NCBI RefSeq assembly: GCF_003946305.1
Contig: NZ_RHNS01000001.1
Location: 186,001-250,000 of the forward strand
Origin: Lacticaseibacillus porcinae
GTDB taxonomy: Bacteria > Bacillota > Bacilli > Lactobacillales > Lactobacillaceae
DNA: 64,000 nt
Reading direction: 5' to 3'
Below the pieces are notes generated by a model, which was not told the origin of the DNA, searched no databases, and saw nothing but the letters and a program-made list of their open reading frames with translations. Position 1 is the first letter of the stretch, and each line of letters opens with the position of its first letter. The position numbers and the translations under genes were made by a program. Positions 35,882 through 44,954 of this stretch are shown here, one piece after another.

Positions 35882-36742
35882 TTATGCGTCAAAATAAGTT
35901 AAAAATGCGGCTAACTCAGGCACTGGCCGAGACAGTTGCGTCAAAGCGTCATTCGCTTGTTGCACTTGTTCAGCTAAGGCCTTACGCGCACCTGCTAAGC
36001 CTAACAACGCTGGATAGGTGTTTTTGGCTTCAGCAATATCTTTATTCGCCGTTTTTCCTAAAGCTTGCGTCGACTTAGTGCGATCATTGATATCATCTTG
36101 AATTTGAAAAGCTAACCCAAAACTTGCGGCAAATTGATGCAAGTTTGCGGCATCAGCTTCAGAAACTGAAGCTAACACTGCCCCCATATCCACCGCCGTT
36201 GCCAGCAATGCCCCAGTTTTCAAGGCGTGCAAATGTTTGAGCTGTGCGAGGGTTAAATGGTGGTGTTCGCCTTCAATATCTAACACTTGCCCGCCGACCA
36301 TGCCATTAGCACCGACCGCTTGGGCAAATAATTGAAGACATGTCACCAGTTGCGCAGGTGTGGTTTGGGTTTGACTCAACAAGTCAAACGCTGACGACTG
36401 CAACCCGTCGCCAGCAAGGATCGCTAAGGCTTCACCGAATTGCTTATGGCTAGTGGGTTTGCCCCGCCTGAGATCATCATTATCCATTGCAGGTAAATCA
36501 TCATGGATCAGTGAATAAGTGTGTAAACACTCTAAAGCTGCCGCTGCTGGCAAACAATCTTCAACAGAACCACCAAAACTTGCAACAGTCGCCAACAATA
36601 ACAGTGGTCGCAAACGTTTGCCGCCAGCAAACAACGAATAGCGCATCGCCTCTTGCAACGGCTTAGTGGTGATGGTGTTTAAATGGGCGTCTAGCGTTGC
36701 CATCACCTTTGGCACATACGCCTGTGTCTGCGGCTTAAGCAT
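35882..36742 (-). CDS. ispA: Polyprenyl synthetase, farnesyl/geranyl diphosphate synthase
   Basis: IspA condenses DMAPP and IPP into C10-C15 (or longer) prenyl diphosphates used for undecaprenol. The 286 residues carry the first Asp-rich motif in [15 protein letters not shown] and the second in [11 protein letters not shown]. The start is placed at the ATG overlapping the xseB stop by eight bases; the longer frame would add residues unlike the family. It belongs to the xseA-xseB-ispA run. Confidence 0.94.
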   Translation of the reverse strand: MLKPQTQAYVPKVMATLDAHLNTITTKPLQEAMRYSLFAGGKRLRPLLLLATVASFGGSVEDCLPAAAALECLHTYSLIHDDLPAMDNDDLRRGKPTSHKQFGEALAILAGDGLQSSAFDLLSQTQTTPAQLVTCLQLFAQAVGANGMVGGQVLDIEGEHHHLTLAQLKHLHALKTGALLATAVDMGAVLASVSEADAANLHQFAASFGLAFQIQDDINDRTKSTQALGKTANKDIAEAKNTYPALLGLAGARKALAEQVQQANDALTQLSRPVPELAAFLTYFDA

Positions 36743-36956
36743 GGTCAGGATCAAACGCTTTGACTGAACCATCATCAGTGACTTCTTTGGTGACGGCTTG
36801 TTCCGCGTCTTTTAATGTGGTTTCAAGTTTTTGCGACAGTTGGACCCCAGTTTTAAATTGGGCTAACGCTTGTTCCAAAGGCACATCGCCTTGTTCCAAT
36901 TGCGCGACAATTTTTTCTAATTGCGCTAAGTTGTCTTCAAAAGTTGGTTCAGCCAT
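36735..36956 (-). CDS. xseB: Exodeoxyribonuclease VII small subunit
   Basis: XseB forms with XseA the single-strand-specific exonuclease VII. The 73 residues contain the family core [23 protein letters not shown] at the N-terminus and form a helical hairpin. It overlaps xseA by eight bases and ispA by eight, so all three are coupled. Confidence 0.95.
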   Translation of the reverse strand: MAEPTFEDNLAQLEKIVAQLEQGDVPLEQALAQFKTGVQLSQKLETTLKDAEQAVTKEVTDDGSVKAFDPDHA

Positions 36957-38301
36957 TTGCGTTGTTCTCCTTTAATTGTTGCACTTGGGCCGCGACTTCA
37001 CCGTCTTGGGTGTGAATGGTGACAGTAGCGTCCACTTGATAATCTGAGGTGGTCTTTAACATTTTACCATTATCATCCGTCACATAGGTGTAACCACGAC
37101 CTAAGATTTTCAACGGACTTAAATGATCAAGGCCGGCGACTGCTGATTGCATCGCTTGTCGCTTGTTGACAAGCTCAACGGCAGTCGCATGGGTCAAACG
37201 TTGTCGCAGTTGTTGGACGACTTGGGTTTGTGCATTCAACCGTAACTGCAAATTCCGCGGGGCTAACGCGGCTCGACACAACGACACTCGGTGGCCTAAC
37301 GCCTCTAATTGACTTTGCATCACTTGTTGCAAACGCGTCGTCAACTGATCGACTTGTTGGACATATTGATCATATAAGCGATTGGGTTGCGTCAACACCA
37401 CACTTTTTTGACTGCGAGCTAAGCGTTCTTGCAACGCAGTGAGGCGATTTTGCATCGCGGCGGTGATGCGGCTGCGATATTGGGCGATGCCGTTGATTGC
37501 ATCCACTAAAGTGACTGGTGTGACCAATTCAGCAGCGGCAGTCGGCGTCGCAGCCCGATGATCAGCGACAAAATCCACGATTGTGGTATCCGTTTCATGA
37601 CCCACTGAAGAAACCACTGGCATTGGCATTGCCAGTACCGCTTGGGCGACTGTTTCATCGTTAAATGGCCACAAGTCTTCAATCGACCCACCGCCACGAC
37701 CAATGATCACCGCATCATAGTCACCATGTTCAGCAACGCGATGCAACTGCCGCACCAAATCTTTCGCCGAACCATCGCCTTGCACCACAGCAGGATACAA
37801 AGTCAATTGCAACCCAGGATAACGCCGCGCAACCGTGGTGCGAATATCCTGGATCACCGCACCGCTAGGACTGGTGATCACTGCCACTTGGGTGGGGAAT
37901 TGCCGCAGCGGCCGTTGATTTTGCGCGAAGGCCCCAGCTTTTTCCAATTTGGCTTTGAGTTGTTCATACGCTTGATAAAATGCGCCGACACCATCAGGTT
38001 CCATGTGTTCGATCACGATTTGATATTGACCACTCGCGGCATACATGGTGACCCGGCCGACCACTAACACTTTCATCCCTGATTCTGGGGTAAATTTCAA
38101 CTTGTTAAACGCTGATTTAAACATCACCGCAGAGATTTTGGCATGGTCATCTTTTAAGGAAAAATACTGATGCCCTGGACGCAGGCGAAAATTAGAGAGC
38201 TCGCCAGTTAAATAAACCCGATTCAAATACGGGTCTTGATCAAATTTACGTTGTAAATACGCTGACAGCGTGGTGACACTGAGATACTCATGCGTTGGCA
38301 T
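36949..38301 (-). CDS. xseA: Exodeoxyribonuclease VII large subunit
   Basis: XseA is the catalytic subunit. The 450 residues have an N-terminal OB fold (1-100, [11 protein letters not shown]), a catalytic domain with [16 protein letters not shown] (about 195-210), a long coiled coil (about 260-390), and a C-terminal barrel. It overlaps folD by 14 bases and xseB by eight. Confidence 0.96.
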   Translation of the reverse strand: MPTHEYLSVTTLSAYLQRKFDQDPYLNRVYLTGELSNFRLRPGHQYFSLKDDHAKISAVMFKSAFNKLKFTPESGMKVLVVGRVTMYAASGQYQIVIEHMEPDGVGAFYQAYEQLKAKLEKAGAFAQNQRPLRQFPTQVAVITSPSGAVIQDIRTTVARRYPGLQLTLYPAVVQGDGSAKDLVRQLHRVAEHGDYDAVIIGRGGGSIEDLWPFNDETVAQAVLAMPMPVVSSVGHETDTTIVDFVADHRAATPTAAAELVTPVTLVDAINGIAQYRSRITAAMQNRLTALQERLARSQKSVVLTQPNRLYDQYVQQVDQLTTRLQQVMQSQLEALGHRVSLCRAALAPRNLQLRLNAQTQVVQQLRQRLTHATAVELVNKRQAMQSAVAGLDHLSPLKILGRGYTYVTDDNGKMLKTTSDYQVDATVTIHTQDGEVAAQVQQLKENNANG

Positions 38302-39145
38302 GCACTCGCCTCTTTGCTAATTCAACTGTTTGGATCATTAAACTGGCGATGGTCATGGGACCAACACCTCCTGGAACTGGGGTAATGGCTGAAGCGATCG
38401 GTGCGACTTGTTGATAATTCACATCACCGACTAACTTGCCTTCAGCGTTGCGATCCATGCCCACATCGATAACAATGGCACCAGGTTTCACCATGTCAGC
38501 AGTGATCATTTCCGCACGGCCAGTTGCGACCACCAGCAAATCTGCTTGGGCGCACACTTTGGCCAGATCTTTGGTTTTAGAATGCGCAATGGTCACAGTC
38601 GCCGAGTGATTCAACAATAACGCCGCCATGGGCCGCCCGACAATATTGGAGCGGCCGACGATCACCGCATTCATGCCAGTCACGTCGATGTGGTAATGAT
38701 CAAGTAAGGTCATGATGCCATAAGGCGTAGATGCCACCACTTGCGGCATGTTGGTCCAAAGTTTCCCCACGTTCATCGGATGGAAGCCGTCAACATCTTT
38801 GTTCGGTGCAATGGCTTCGATCACCTTTTGTTCATCGATGCCTTCAGGTAATGGCAATTGCACTAAAATGCCATCGATGGTGGGATCAGCATTCAATTCA
38901 GCGATTTTATTTAAAAGTTCCGCTTCAGTTGTCGTTTTTGGCATGGAGATCTGCAACGAGCGGATCCCTAAACTATCAGCGCGGCGATGTTTGTTGCGGA
39001 CATAAATCGCACTGGCTGGATCTTCACCCACTAAGATCACAGCCAATCCTGGTGTGACGCCTTTAGATTTTAATTCGTCTACTGTTTGCTTTAATTCAAC
39101 CATTAAGTCGTTGGCAGTTTGTTTGCCGTCAAGTACTGTCGTCAC
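38288..39145 (-). CDS. folD: Methylenetetrahydrofolate dehydrogenase/cyclohydrolase FolD
   Basis: FolD interconverts 5,10-methylene- and 10-formyl-THF, supplying Fmt and purine synthesis. The 285 residues show the YVRNKHR region with the substrate-binding Tyr and catalytic Lys, QLPLPEG, GRSNIVGRPMAALL and the C-terminal PVPGGVGPMTIASLM. The start is a GTG after an AGGAGGG site. It heads the folD-recN run. Confidence 0.96.
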   Translation of the reverse strand: MTTVLDGKQTANDLMVELKQTVDELKSKGVTPGLAVILVGEDPASAIYVRNKHRRADSLGIRSLQISMPKTTTEAELLNKIAELNADPTIDGILVQLPLPEGIDEQKVIEAIAPNKDVDGFHPMNVGKLWTNMPQVVASTPYGIMTLLDHYHIDVTGMNAVIVGRSNIVGRPMAALLLNHSATVTIAHSKTKDLAKVCAQADLLVVATGRAEMITADMVKPGAIVIDVGMDRNAEGKLVGDVNYQQVAPIASAITPVPGGVGPMTIASLMIQTVELAKRRVHANA

Positions 39146-39433
39146 GATTGTGCCCTCCTAGGGTTTACCCATACCATTAATATTATACATTGTCATTGCA
39201 TATTCAGTCCAACGCTTTGCATTGAACGTCAGCACTCCCCTCCAGAACCGCCGACGCTCATGATTTCATCTGCGCCATCCAGATCCTATCACGTCAAGCT
39301 GTAGATCATTCAACTGCGGTCATCAGCATCCGTTGCCATCGTCTCACAAGTTCTCCAATAGCCGCCTATTGAAAAAATATTATCGCCGTAAAAATACGAA
39401 AAGCCGGGAATGTTTTCACATCCCGGCCAACGA
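39146..39433. other. Intergenic gap folD-nusB
   Basis: About 290 bases without a gene. It holds the folD upstream region (possible TATAAT-like boxes on the minus strand near 39180) and the nusB terminator at its right end. I see no conserved element in the rest. Confidence 0.5.
39399..39428 (-). terminator. Terminator of nusB
   Basis: On the minus strand GCCGGGATG pairs with CATTCCCGGC (one bulge), followed by TTTTTCG. Confidence 0.85.
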
Positions 39434-39835
39434 TCATTGCTGATCTGGTTTAACAAAGTGTGCCAAAATCCCGTTGACGAACTTCGCGGCTTTGTCATCA
39501 CTATATTTCTTCGCTAACTCAATGGCTTCATCGATCGCCACTTTATCAGGAATCGCTTCGTATTGGATCTCGTACAAGCCCAAACGCAACGTGATCAAAT
39601 CAGGTTTGGTCAAGCGATCGATGCGCCAACCTGCTTTTAAGCGGGTGGTAATGGCGGCATCAAGTTCTGCTTCATGGGCCAAGACGCCATCGACTAATTC
39701 CGTCATGTAGCTAGGTGTTTCTTCGCCTTGAGGTAATGCGTCTGCGTTGACCGTTTCGCGATCAGCGTCAGGATTTGCGTTTAATGCGAACAACGCTTTG
39801 AAAGCCGCTTCGCGCGCTTCGTGTCTGCCTAACAT
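39434..39835 (-). CDS. nusB: Transcription antitermination factor NusB
   Basis: NusB with NusE binds boxA in rRNA leaders and prevents premature termination. The 133 residues begin with LGRHEAREAAFKALFALN and end with the conserved VNGILAHF. I start it at 39835, where GAGGAAG stands upstream; the frame reaches further back into the preceding gene without a site. It directly follows the second Asp23 gene. Confidence 0.95.
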   Translation of the reverse strand: MLGRHEAREAAFKALFALNANPDADRETVNADALPQGEETPSYMTELVDGVLAHEAELDAAITTRLKAGWRIDRLTKPDLITLRLGLYEIQYEAIPDKVAIDEAIELAKKYSDDKAAKFVNGILAHFVKPDQQ

Positions 39836-39836
39836 G

Positions 39837-40271
39837 TTAGTCGTCTTCCTCGTTTTCATCAGTGTCTTTAAATAAATCATCGGGATCGATCTTCGGTGCT
39901 TTTTCAGGCACGACGCCGACCACATGGACATTGACAACCGCCAAGGTCAAGTCAGTCATGTAAAGCAATTGTTCCCGCAAAGATTCTTGCATCGCCATGG
40001 CTACTTTAGGGACAGCCACGCCGTAATCCAAGTAAACATAAACATCTGCGGTCAAGGTATCATTATCAACAGTCAGTTCGACGCCTTTGCCGTGATTGGC
40101 GCGGCCGAACCACGCGTTGATGGTGCTGGCGAGGCTGCCACGCATTTGGTAGACCCCATCCACTTGTTGTGCGGCGATCCCTAAAATCACTTCAAGTACT
40201 TCTGGCACAATTTCGATGGACCCGTCTGCATCCGTGCGATTTGCCAGGATGATATTTGTATCTTCAGCCAT
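39837..40271 (-). CDS. Asp23/Gls24-family protein (YqhY type)
   Basis: A 144-residue Asp23-family protein between efp and nusB, the fixed position of YqhY. In B. subtilis YqhY influences acetyl-CoA carboxylase activity; here its job is only inferred. The family core (about 18-120) includes EIVPEVLEVILGIAA and VNVHVVGVVP; the C-terminus is very acidic. It is paralogous to the protein at 16206-16568. Confidence 0.92.
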   Translation of the reverse strand: MAEDTNIILANRTDADGSIEIVPEVLEVILGIAAQQVDGVYQMRGSLASTINAWFGRANHGKGVELTVDNDTLTADVYVYLDYGVAVPKVAMAMQESLREQLLYMTDLTLAVVNVHVVGVVPEKAPKIDPDDLFKDTDENEEDD

Positions 40272-40301
40272 AAGCAGCCTCCTTGAGCTTTTTAAAAATG
40301 A

Positions 40302-40859
40302 TTAAGCACGTGAAATGTACGTACCGTCTTGCGTGTTGATGGTCAACACATCACCTTCGTTAACGAAAAATGGCACTTGAACCACTAAGCCAGTTTCCAT
40401 AGTAGCAGGCTTGGAACCACCTGAAGAAGTATTCCCACGAATACCAGGTTCAGTGGCAGTAACTGTCAAGTCCACTGTATTCGGCACTTCCACACCAAGT
40501 GTTTGCGCCCCATGCATGATGATCTTGACTTCCATGTTTTCTTTCATATACTTCAGTTGTTCTTGGATCTCGTCACCTGGCAAACTCAATTGTTCGTAGG
40601 TTTCCATATCCATGAAGACGTACGAGTCGCCGTCAGCATATAAATATTGCATGGTCTTAGTGTCGATTTGGGCTTTTTCCACTTTGGCAGTAGAACGGAA
40701 AGTCATTTCCTGAACTGCGCCAGTGTTGAGGTTTTTCAACGTGGAGCGGACAAAAGCAGAACCTTTACCAGGTTTAACGTGTTGGAATTCAACAACGCGC
40801 CACAAGGCCCCATCGACTTCGATGGTCAAGCCATTTTTAAAATCGTTAACAGAAATCAT
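40302..40859 (-). CDS. efp: Translation elongation factor P
   Basis: EF-P relieves ribosomes stalled at polyproline. The 185 residues have three beta-barrel domains; the tip of domain I is PGKGSAFVR with Lys32, the residue modified in many bacteria. It is followed by asp23 and nusB, and preceded by the M24 aminopeptidase gene. Confidence 0.97.
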   Translation of the reverse strand: MISVNDFKNGLTIEVDGALWRVVEFQHVKPGKGSAFVRSTLKNLNTGAVQEMTFRSTAKVEKAQIDTKTMQYLYADGDSYVFMDMETYEQLSLPGDEIQEQLKYMKENMEVKIIMHGAQTLGVEVPNTVDLTVTATEPGIRGNTSSGGSKPATMETGLVVQVPFFVNEGDVLTINTQDGTYISRA

Positions 40860-40922
40860 GTGTTTCCTCCATTATTGTCTCGTACTAGATTAACTATAGC
40901 AAGCAGGTGTCACGCACGCAAG

Positions 40923-41978
40923 TCAAACCGGCACGACCTCAAGGGTCGGCGGGGCTTGTGACGTGAGCACGATCGGATCATCAGCTGTGATCAAAATATC
41001 GTCTTCGATACGCACACCTCCAACACCTGGTACATAAATACCAGGCTCGACTGTTTCAACATTGCCAGGGGCTTGGGGAACTTCACGATAAGGTCCCCAA
41101 GCGCCAGGGCCTTCATGGATCGACATCCCGATCCCATGTCCGGTACCATGACCGAAATATTCGCCGTAACCGGCGTCATCAATGAAGTGATGCGCAAAAT
41201 CATTGATGGTTTTGCCTAACACACCGGCACGCATTTGTTTGGTGGTGGCAAGATTTGCTTCATAAACCACGTGGTAGATCTGTTCAAGTTCGGCAGTGGC
41301 ATGGCCCATCACAAAAGTGCGGGTAATATCTGACACATACCCATGATACACCGCACCCCAGTCTAACGTCACTATGTCGCCATCAACAATGACTTTGTCG
41401 CTAGCCATTCCATGAGGCATCGCAGATCGTAAGCCGCTGGCAACAATCGTTTCAAAGCTAGTGCCAGAAGCACCTAAGCTTTTCATAAACTGATCTAAGT
41501 CATTGGCGACTTGCAGTTCAGTCATGCCAGGTTTAATGGTTTGAAGGACATGTTGATACCCAGCTTCAGCAATGGCGATCGCTTGTTTGATGTCAGCGAG
41601 TTCCGCATCGTCTTTGACTTCGCGCAAACCAGACACAAGGTCGGTGGTCGCTTGCCACTGAGCCGGCCCTTGCAACTTCAAAAAGTCAGCATAAGTCATG
41701 TATTCCGCTTCAAAGCCGATCACCCCTTGGGCATGTTCGGAAGCGGCACTTAACAAGTGGTCTTGGTGTAATACCAAGCGACTGTTGTGGACTTGTTGAT
41801 GAAATTGGGTGGTGAAGCGCGAGTCAGTGATAAACAAACTGTCATCTGCGGTCACTAACAATGCCGATTCATCACCAGTAAAGCCAGTTAGATAACTGAC
41901 GTTCACCGGATCGGTCACCAACAACCCATCTAAATGTTTTGCTTTGAGTAATTCACGCAGCCGAGATATGCGACTCAT
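40923..41978 (-). CDS. pepP: Xaa-Pro aminopeptidase (M24 family)
   Basis: It removes N-terminal residues before proline. The 351 residues have a creatinase-like N-domain (1-125) and a pita-bread metallopeptidase domain with ligands visible in LDWGAVYHGYVSDITRTF (two Asp), GHGTGHGIG (His), and the later Glu residues in VEPGIYVPG and RIEDDI. It precedes efp, a common pairing. Whether it acts on Xaa-Pro dipeptides (PepQ) or longer peptides (PepP) cannot be settled; length and place fit PepP/YqhT. Confidence 0.93.
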   Translation of the reverse strand: MSRISRLRELLKAKHLDGLLVTDPVNVSYLTGFTGDESALLVTADDSLFITDSRFTTQFHQQVHNSRLVLHQDHLLSAASEHAQGVIGFEAEYMTYADFLKLQGPAQWQATTDLVSGLREVKDDAELADIKQAIAIAEAGYQHVLQTIKPGMTELQVANDLDQFMKSLGASGTSFETIVASGLRSAMPHGMASDKVIVDGDIVTLDWGAVYHGYVSDITRTFVMGHATAELEQIYHVVYEANLATTKQMRAGVLGKTINDFAHHFIDDAGYGEYFGHGTGHGIGMSIHEGPGAWGPYREVPQAPGNVETVEPGIYVPGVGGVRIEDDILITADDPIVLTSQAPPTLEVVPV

Positions 41979-42002
41979 GTGTGCCTCCGTAAACTTGAAA
42001 CC

Positions 42003-42029
42003 AAAAAAACGCCCCGTCGCCGGAGCGTT
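42003..42029 (-). terminator. Terminator of rpmA
   Basis: On the minus strand ACGCTCC pairs with GGGGCGT (one G-T), followed by seven T. Confidence 0.85.
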
Positions 42030-42035
42030 TCGTGA

Positions 42036-42326
42036 TTATTCAGCTTGTGCCGCTGGATAAACGGATACTTGCTTTTTGTCGCGGCCAAGACGTTCGAATT
42101 TAACGACGCCATCAGCTTTAGCAAAAAGGGTATCATCGCCGCCGATACCGACGTTCAGACCCGGATGGATCTTCGTGCCGCGTTGACGGTACAAGATGTT
42201 CCCTGCCAAAACAGTTTGGCCGTCAGCGCGCTTAGCGCCCAGACGACGACCTGCAGAGTTACGGCCGTTGGAAGTCGAGCCGCCCCCTTTATGGTGAGAG
42301 AAGAATTGCAAGTTCATCTTTAACAT
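42036..42326 (-). CDS. rpmA: 50S ribosomal protein L27 with cleavable N-terminal prepeptide
   Basis: L27 reaches into the peptidyl-transferase centre. The 96 residues begin [21 protein letters not shown]. In Firmicutes the first nine residues (ending LQFF) are removed by Prp before L27 enters ribosomes; that motif is intact here, and the protease gene is next door. AGGTGTATCC precedes the ATG. Last gene of rplU-prp-rpmA. Confidence 0.97.
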   Translation of the reverse strand: MLKMNLQFFSHHKGGGSTSNGRNSAGRRLGAKRADGQTVLAGNILYRQRGTKIHPGLNVGIGGDDTLFAKADGVVKFERLGRDKKQVSVYPAAQAE

Positions 42327-42350
42327 GTGGATACACCTCCGAATGTAGAA

Positions 42351-42695
42351 TTAGGATTGATTAGAAGTTTCGATCTGAACATAATCGCCATACGATTCAG
42401 CGATGCTCTGCATAGATAACTCAAGGTTTTCCAGCAGGATCTGCGTGATGTGCATTTGTTCGCCAGTCAATTCTTGGTCGATCACCAATTGGAGGTGACC
42501 GCCATTGACTTCGTCGGCATCGACATGAGGCGTGAAACCCGCTAAGGCTTCGACCCCATTGACAGCGCCGATGGACACTGCCGACACAGCAGCACAGACA
42601 ATATCTTGTCCATACTCACCAGCATCAGCGTGGCCAGTCAACTTGAATTTGACCAAGTTCCCAGAAGCATCACGGGTAAAGCGTGCTTTGATCAT
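42351..42695 (-). CDS. prp: Ribosomal-processing cysteine protease Prp (YsxB)
   Basis: Prp cleaves the L27 prepeptide. The 114 residues show GHADAGEYGQDIVCAAVS (about 21-38) with the catalytic His22 and Cys34. It lies between rplU and rpmA, the invariant Firmicute order. Confidence 0.95.
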   Translation of the reverse strand: MIKARFTRDASGNLVKFKLTGHADAGEYGQDIVCAAVSAVSIGAVNGVEALAGFTPHVDADEVNGGHLQLVIDQELTGEQMHITQILLENLELSMQSIAESYGDYVQIETSNQS

Positions 42696-42714
42696 GTATT
42701 TTGCCTTTTTTTAA

Positions 42715-43026
42715 TTAAGCGTTGATCGCGTCAATGACAACTTTAGTATAAGGTTGACGATGACCCTTCTTTTGATGGGAATGCTTCTTAGGCTTGTATT
42801 TGAAGGTCACGACCTTCTTTTCACGGCCTTGCTTCTCAACTTTACCAGTAACGGTTGCGCCGTCGATCGTTGGTGTGCCGATCTTGGCGTCGCCTTCGCC
42901 TGCAACCAAGATCACTTGGTCAAAGGTTACTGTTGCACCTTGTTCTGCGTCCAGCTTTTCAACGTAGAGAGCTTCGCCCACCTGCGCTTTGTATTGCTTA
43001 CCGCCAGTTTTGATAATTGCGTACAT
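42715..43026 (-). CDS. rplU: 50S ribosomal protein L21
   Basis: A 103-residue early 50S protein beginning [17 protein letters not shown] and ending with the Lys/His-rich [16 protein letters not shown] segment. The ATG at 43026 follows GGAGGTG; the frame's upstream extension is the untranslated leader. First gene of rplU-prp-rpmA. Confidence 0.97.
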   Translation of the reverse strand: MYAIIKTGGKQYKAQVGEALYVEKLDAEQGATVTFDQVILVAGEGDAKIGTPTIDGATVTGKVEKQGREKKVVTFKYKPKKHSHQKKGHRQPYTKVVIDAINA

Positions 43027-43039
43027 CTTGTGCACCTCC

Positions 43040-43125
43040 TGTTTTGCCCGTAGGCTTAATCCCCTGATGACTCGCCAAGTTAGGTGCTGTGCTTTGAAAC
43101 CTAACGTTGTGCGGTTGCAGATGAG
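43040..43125 (-). promoter_or_regulatory. Structured leader of rplU, probable L21 leader
   Basis: Between promoter and binding site, on the minus strand, CCCCT pairs with AGGGG over a multi-stem fold that contains GTTAGGT paired with ACCTAAC. Firmicute rplU operons are known to carry an L21 leader at this place that is thought to mediate autoregulation. I assign it by position and fold. Confidence 0.6.
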
Positions 43126-43147
43126 GGGTGACAAATACAACAGAAAG

Positions 43148-43176
43148 ATTGTATCAAATAATCACCGGCGATTCAA
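43148..43176 (-). promoter_or_regulatory. Promoter of rplU-prp-rpmA
   Basis: On the minus strand TTGAAT (43171-43176) and TACAAT (43148-43153) with a 17-base spacer. Confidence 0.7.
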
Positions 43177-43258
43177 CCCTGCAAAGAAAATTCTCTTGAC
43201 ACGTGCTTGTCGCGTCGCCTGATCACCGGTATACTATAAGAAAAAAAGGGGGCGCACC

Positions 43259-43519
43259 ATGCTAATCGCATTGATCGACATCTTGATCTTCGTGATCACC
43301 GCTGGGTTGTTAGTGACGATCATCGCCCGCATCCCAACGCCTTTGAATTTGGTGACCGGCTTGCTCACAGCATTGATCCTCGCATTGATCGCCGGGGCCA
43401 TGTTCACTTGGCACACCACATTCATGTTACTGTACATATTATGGATGCTTTTCATCATTGCCGGATTGTTCGGCTTGCGCTACTGGTTGCGCAGCAAACA
43501 TTCCGCGCATTCACGCTAA
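43259..43519 (+). CDS. Small membrane protein, unknown
   Basis: An 86-residue, very hydrophobic protein with three probable transmembrane helices (about 2-24, 30-48 and 52-75) and a basic, His-containing tail. A GGGGGCG site precedes the ATG and TTGTCG-17-TATACT (43209-43237) is a likely promoter. No family recognised. It is read divergently from the rplU operon and ends at a perfect 18-bp hairpin. Confidence 0.72.
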   Translation: MLIALIDILIFVITAGLLVTIIARIPTPLNLVTGLLTALILALIAGAMFTWHTTFMLLYILWMLFIIAGLFGLRYWLRSKHSAHSR

Positions 43520-43522
43520 AAT

Positions 43523-43569
43523 CCAAAATAAGAGGTTGAGATATCATTCGTCTCAACCTCTTATTTTGG
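43523..43569. terminator. Bidirectional terminator after the 86-residue gene
   Basis: An 18-bp perfect stem (43523-43540 with 43552-43569), starting CCAAAATAAGAGG. The foldback element R2 starts three bases beyond it. Confidence 0.85.
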
Positions 43570-43571
43570 AT

Positions 43572-44266
43572 GATATCCATCAATGTGAGTGTTTCATGCC
43601 ACCATCAGGCGACAGTGGACTAGCTCCGTTTCAGTGATTTGAAATTGGGACTCCAGCTGGCTCGCCGCTGCATAATGAGGGTCCTCGGGAAAGCTAGCCG
43701 AGATGTGTCGCTACGCTCCCCACTCGCCGGATCTTTCCCTGCGGCTTTCCGTAAGCGGTAAACCGCTAACGGAAATCTCACTATGTAGCGGCGGCCAGCT
43801 TCCGTCCCAATTTCAAATCACTTCCACTACGCTAGGCCACTGTCGCCTGATGGCTACGAAACACGTGGCGTCTACGTTGATATCATGTTTGTCAACTGAA
43901 TGACGCCGTATCATCAACGTATTTGATTTGTAAGCCAGCGATATCAATGTAGAAAAGCTGTGGGCGGAGATGATTTGGCAAAACGGAGGTGAATTGGACA
44001 ATTGCCTGTGGGAGTGAAATCAAGTGAAACGCCGGTTTGTGGCGGTTCGCGCAGATTTCACCGGCAGATTTTGAGACAAAGTGATTTTCTTTGGCTCAAA
44101 ATGCGTCGAAGACCCGTAACATCGGCGGGCTTTGCCGATTTCTGCAGACGGCCGCACCGGCAACTTGTCTAATTCACCGTATGAACCCAAATCGTCGGAT
44201 CCCACAGCTTTTCGTGCCGGAGGCATATTGGCATAGTTTGCTGAAACACTCACGATTCCGGACATC
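43572..44266. repeat. Large foldback element, copy R2 (695 bp)
   Basis: Same architecture as R1 and R3. The right terminal repeat (complement GATGTCCGGAATCGTG) is intact, and the left one is degenerate (GATATCCATCAATGTG), both followed by AGTGTTTCA. Arm 1 keeps CGCCGCTGCATAATGAG opposite CTCACTATGTAGCGGCG. Arm 3 (43958-44207) starts CTGTGGGC and ends CCCACAG, and most of it matches R3. It fills the gap between two convergent genes. The small frames inside are not shared between copies. Confidence 0.85.
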
Positions 44267-44316
44267 AATTGCAACGAAAAAGGCTAAGCGCGAATCTGAT
44301 CTTTGCCACGTGTTGT

Positions 44317-44538
44317 TTATGCCCATTCAAAGCGGATCAAATCGCGAAAGTCATAATGACGACCATCACTGGTGTCGACGCTGCCTTTTTTATCGCGGAG
44401 TTGTTTGAAGATCAAATCGTGATCAGCTAACTTAAAGCGATGTTGCACCGTCGTACCATCAGTAAACGTCAGCCGCCAAGTTTCTAATGCCGGTTGTTTG
44501 GCTTTTAAAAGTTTGCGCAATGCTTTTTGTGATTTCAT
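44317..44538 (-). CDS. Small hypothetical protein, 73 residues
   Basis: A basic, soluble protein with a GGAGGGCG site before the ATG. A Lys-rich N-terminal helix (1-15) is followed by WRLTFTDGTTVQHRFKLADH and a final RHYDFRDLIRFEWA, a pattern suggesting a small beta-sheet domain. No family recognised. Its leader contains a hairpin with T-run (44563-44592), so it may be controlled by attenuation. No terminator separates its end from repeat R2. Confidence 0.65.
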   Translation of the reverse strand: MKSQKALRKLLKAKQPALETWRLTFTDGTTVQHRFKLADHDLIFKQLRDKKGSVDTSDGRHYDFRDLIRFEWA

Positions 44539-44562
44539 GATCGCCCTCCACGTGCTGATTTA

Positions 44563-44592
44563 CAAAAACCGGCGCGAAAAGTTCTCGCGCCT
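44563..44592 (-). terminator. Hairpin with T-run in the leader of the 73-residue gene
   Basis: On the minus strand GGCGCGA pairs with TCGCGCC, followed by GGTTTTTG, only about 25 bases before the start codon. A possible promoter TTGTCC-16-TAAAAT lies just upstream, so this could be an attenuator. Confidence 0.55.
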
Positions 44593-44623
44593 GCCCCTGC
44601 CAAGGACCTTTATTTTACCGCAG

Positions 44624-44650
44624 AAAAAAAGACCGGACAAGTCCGGTCTC
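44624..44650 (-). terminator. Terminator of the 40-residue gene
   Basis: On the minus strand GACCGGAC pairs with GTCCGGTC around two bases, followed by six T. Confidence 0.8.
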
Positions 44651-44654
44651 AGCC

Positions 44655-44777
44655 TTAAGCTTTGAGTTTGGCCACAGCTTGTTCGATCGTGCGCCCAGTG
44701 CCAGTGTGATGTTGGTTTTGGGTGTCGATAGCGATGAATTGTTGTGTGGTCATATCGAGTTGAATTCGATAAGTCAT
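44655..44777 (-). CDS. Small protein of 40 residues
   Basis: This frame is too short for usual gene callers. It has GGAGGTAA seven bases before the ATG, a strong promoter and a terminator. The sequence has three short beta-like stretches (YRIQLD, QQFIAID, HHTGTG) and a C-terminal helix (TIEQAVAKLKA). That order recalls the N-terminal half of HicB-type antitoxins, but no HicA-like toxin gene is adjacent, so I give no function. The expression signals make it a convincing gene. Confidence 0.7.
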   Translation of the reverse strand: MTYRIQLDMTTQQFIAIDTQNQHHTGTGRTIEQAVAKLKA

Positions 44778-44832
44778 AAATATTACCTCCATTCGGTTAA
44801 TACGTGAATGGTCTCTTGGTAGCGATGTACTT

Positions 44833-44867
44833 ATAATACTTTATAAAAGTAAGACCGTCAAGTATTA
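44833..44867 (-). promoter_or_regulatory. Promoter spanned by an inverted repeat
   Basis: On the minus strand TTGACG (44856-44861) and TATTAT (44833-44838), spacer 17. The repeat TAATACTT ... AAGTATTA (44834-44841 with 44860-44867) overlaps both boxes, suggesting a repressor site for the 40-residue gene. Confidence 0.65.
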
Positions 44868-44912
44868 TGCGTTCAAATAACAACATATTTTATGTTAACA
44901 GGTTTTGGCGAC

Positions 44913-44944
44913 AAAAAAATCAGCCTGAAGTCTCAGGCTGATTT
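44913..44944 (-). terminator. Terminator of the tRNA pair
   Basis: AAATCAGCCTGA pairs with TCAGGCTGATTT; on the minus strand it is followed by seven T. Confidence 0.85.
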
Positions 44945-44954
44945 CATACATTAG

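Noticed and set aside
43190-43237. TTGACA at about 43196 as -35 of the 86-residue gene
   Set aside because: It is 28 bases from TATACT; the TTGTCG at 43209 with 17-base spacing fits better.
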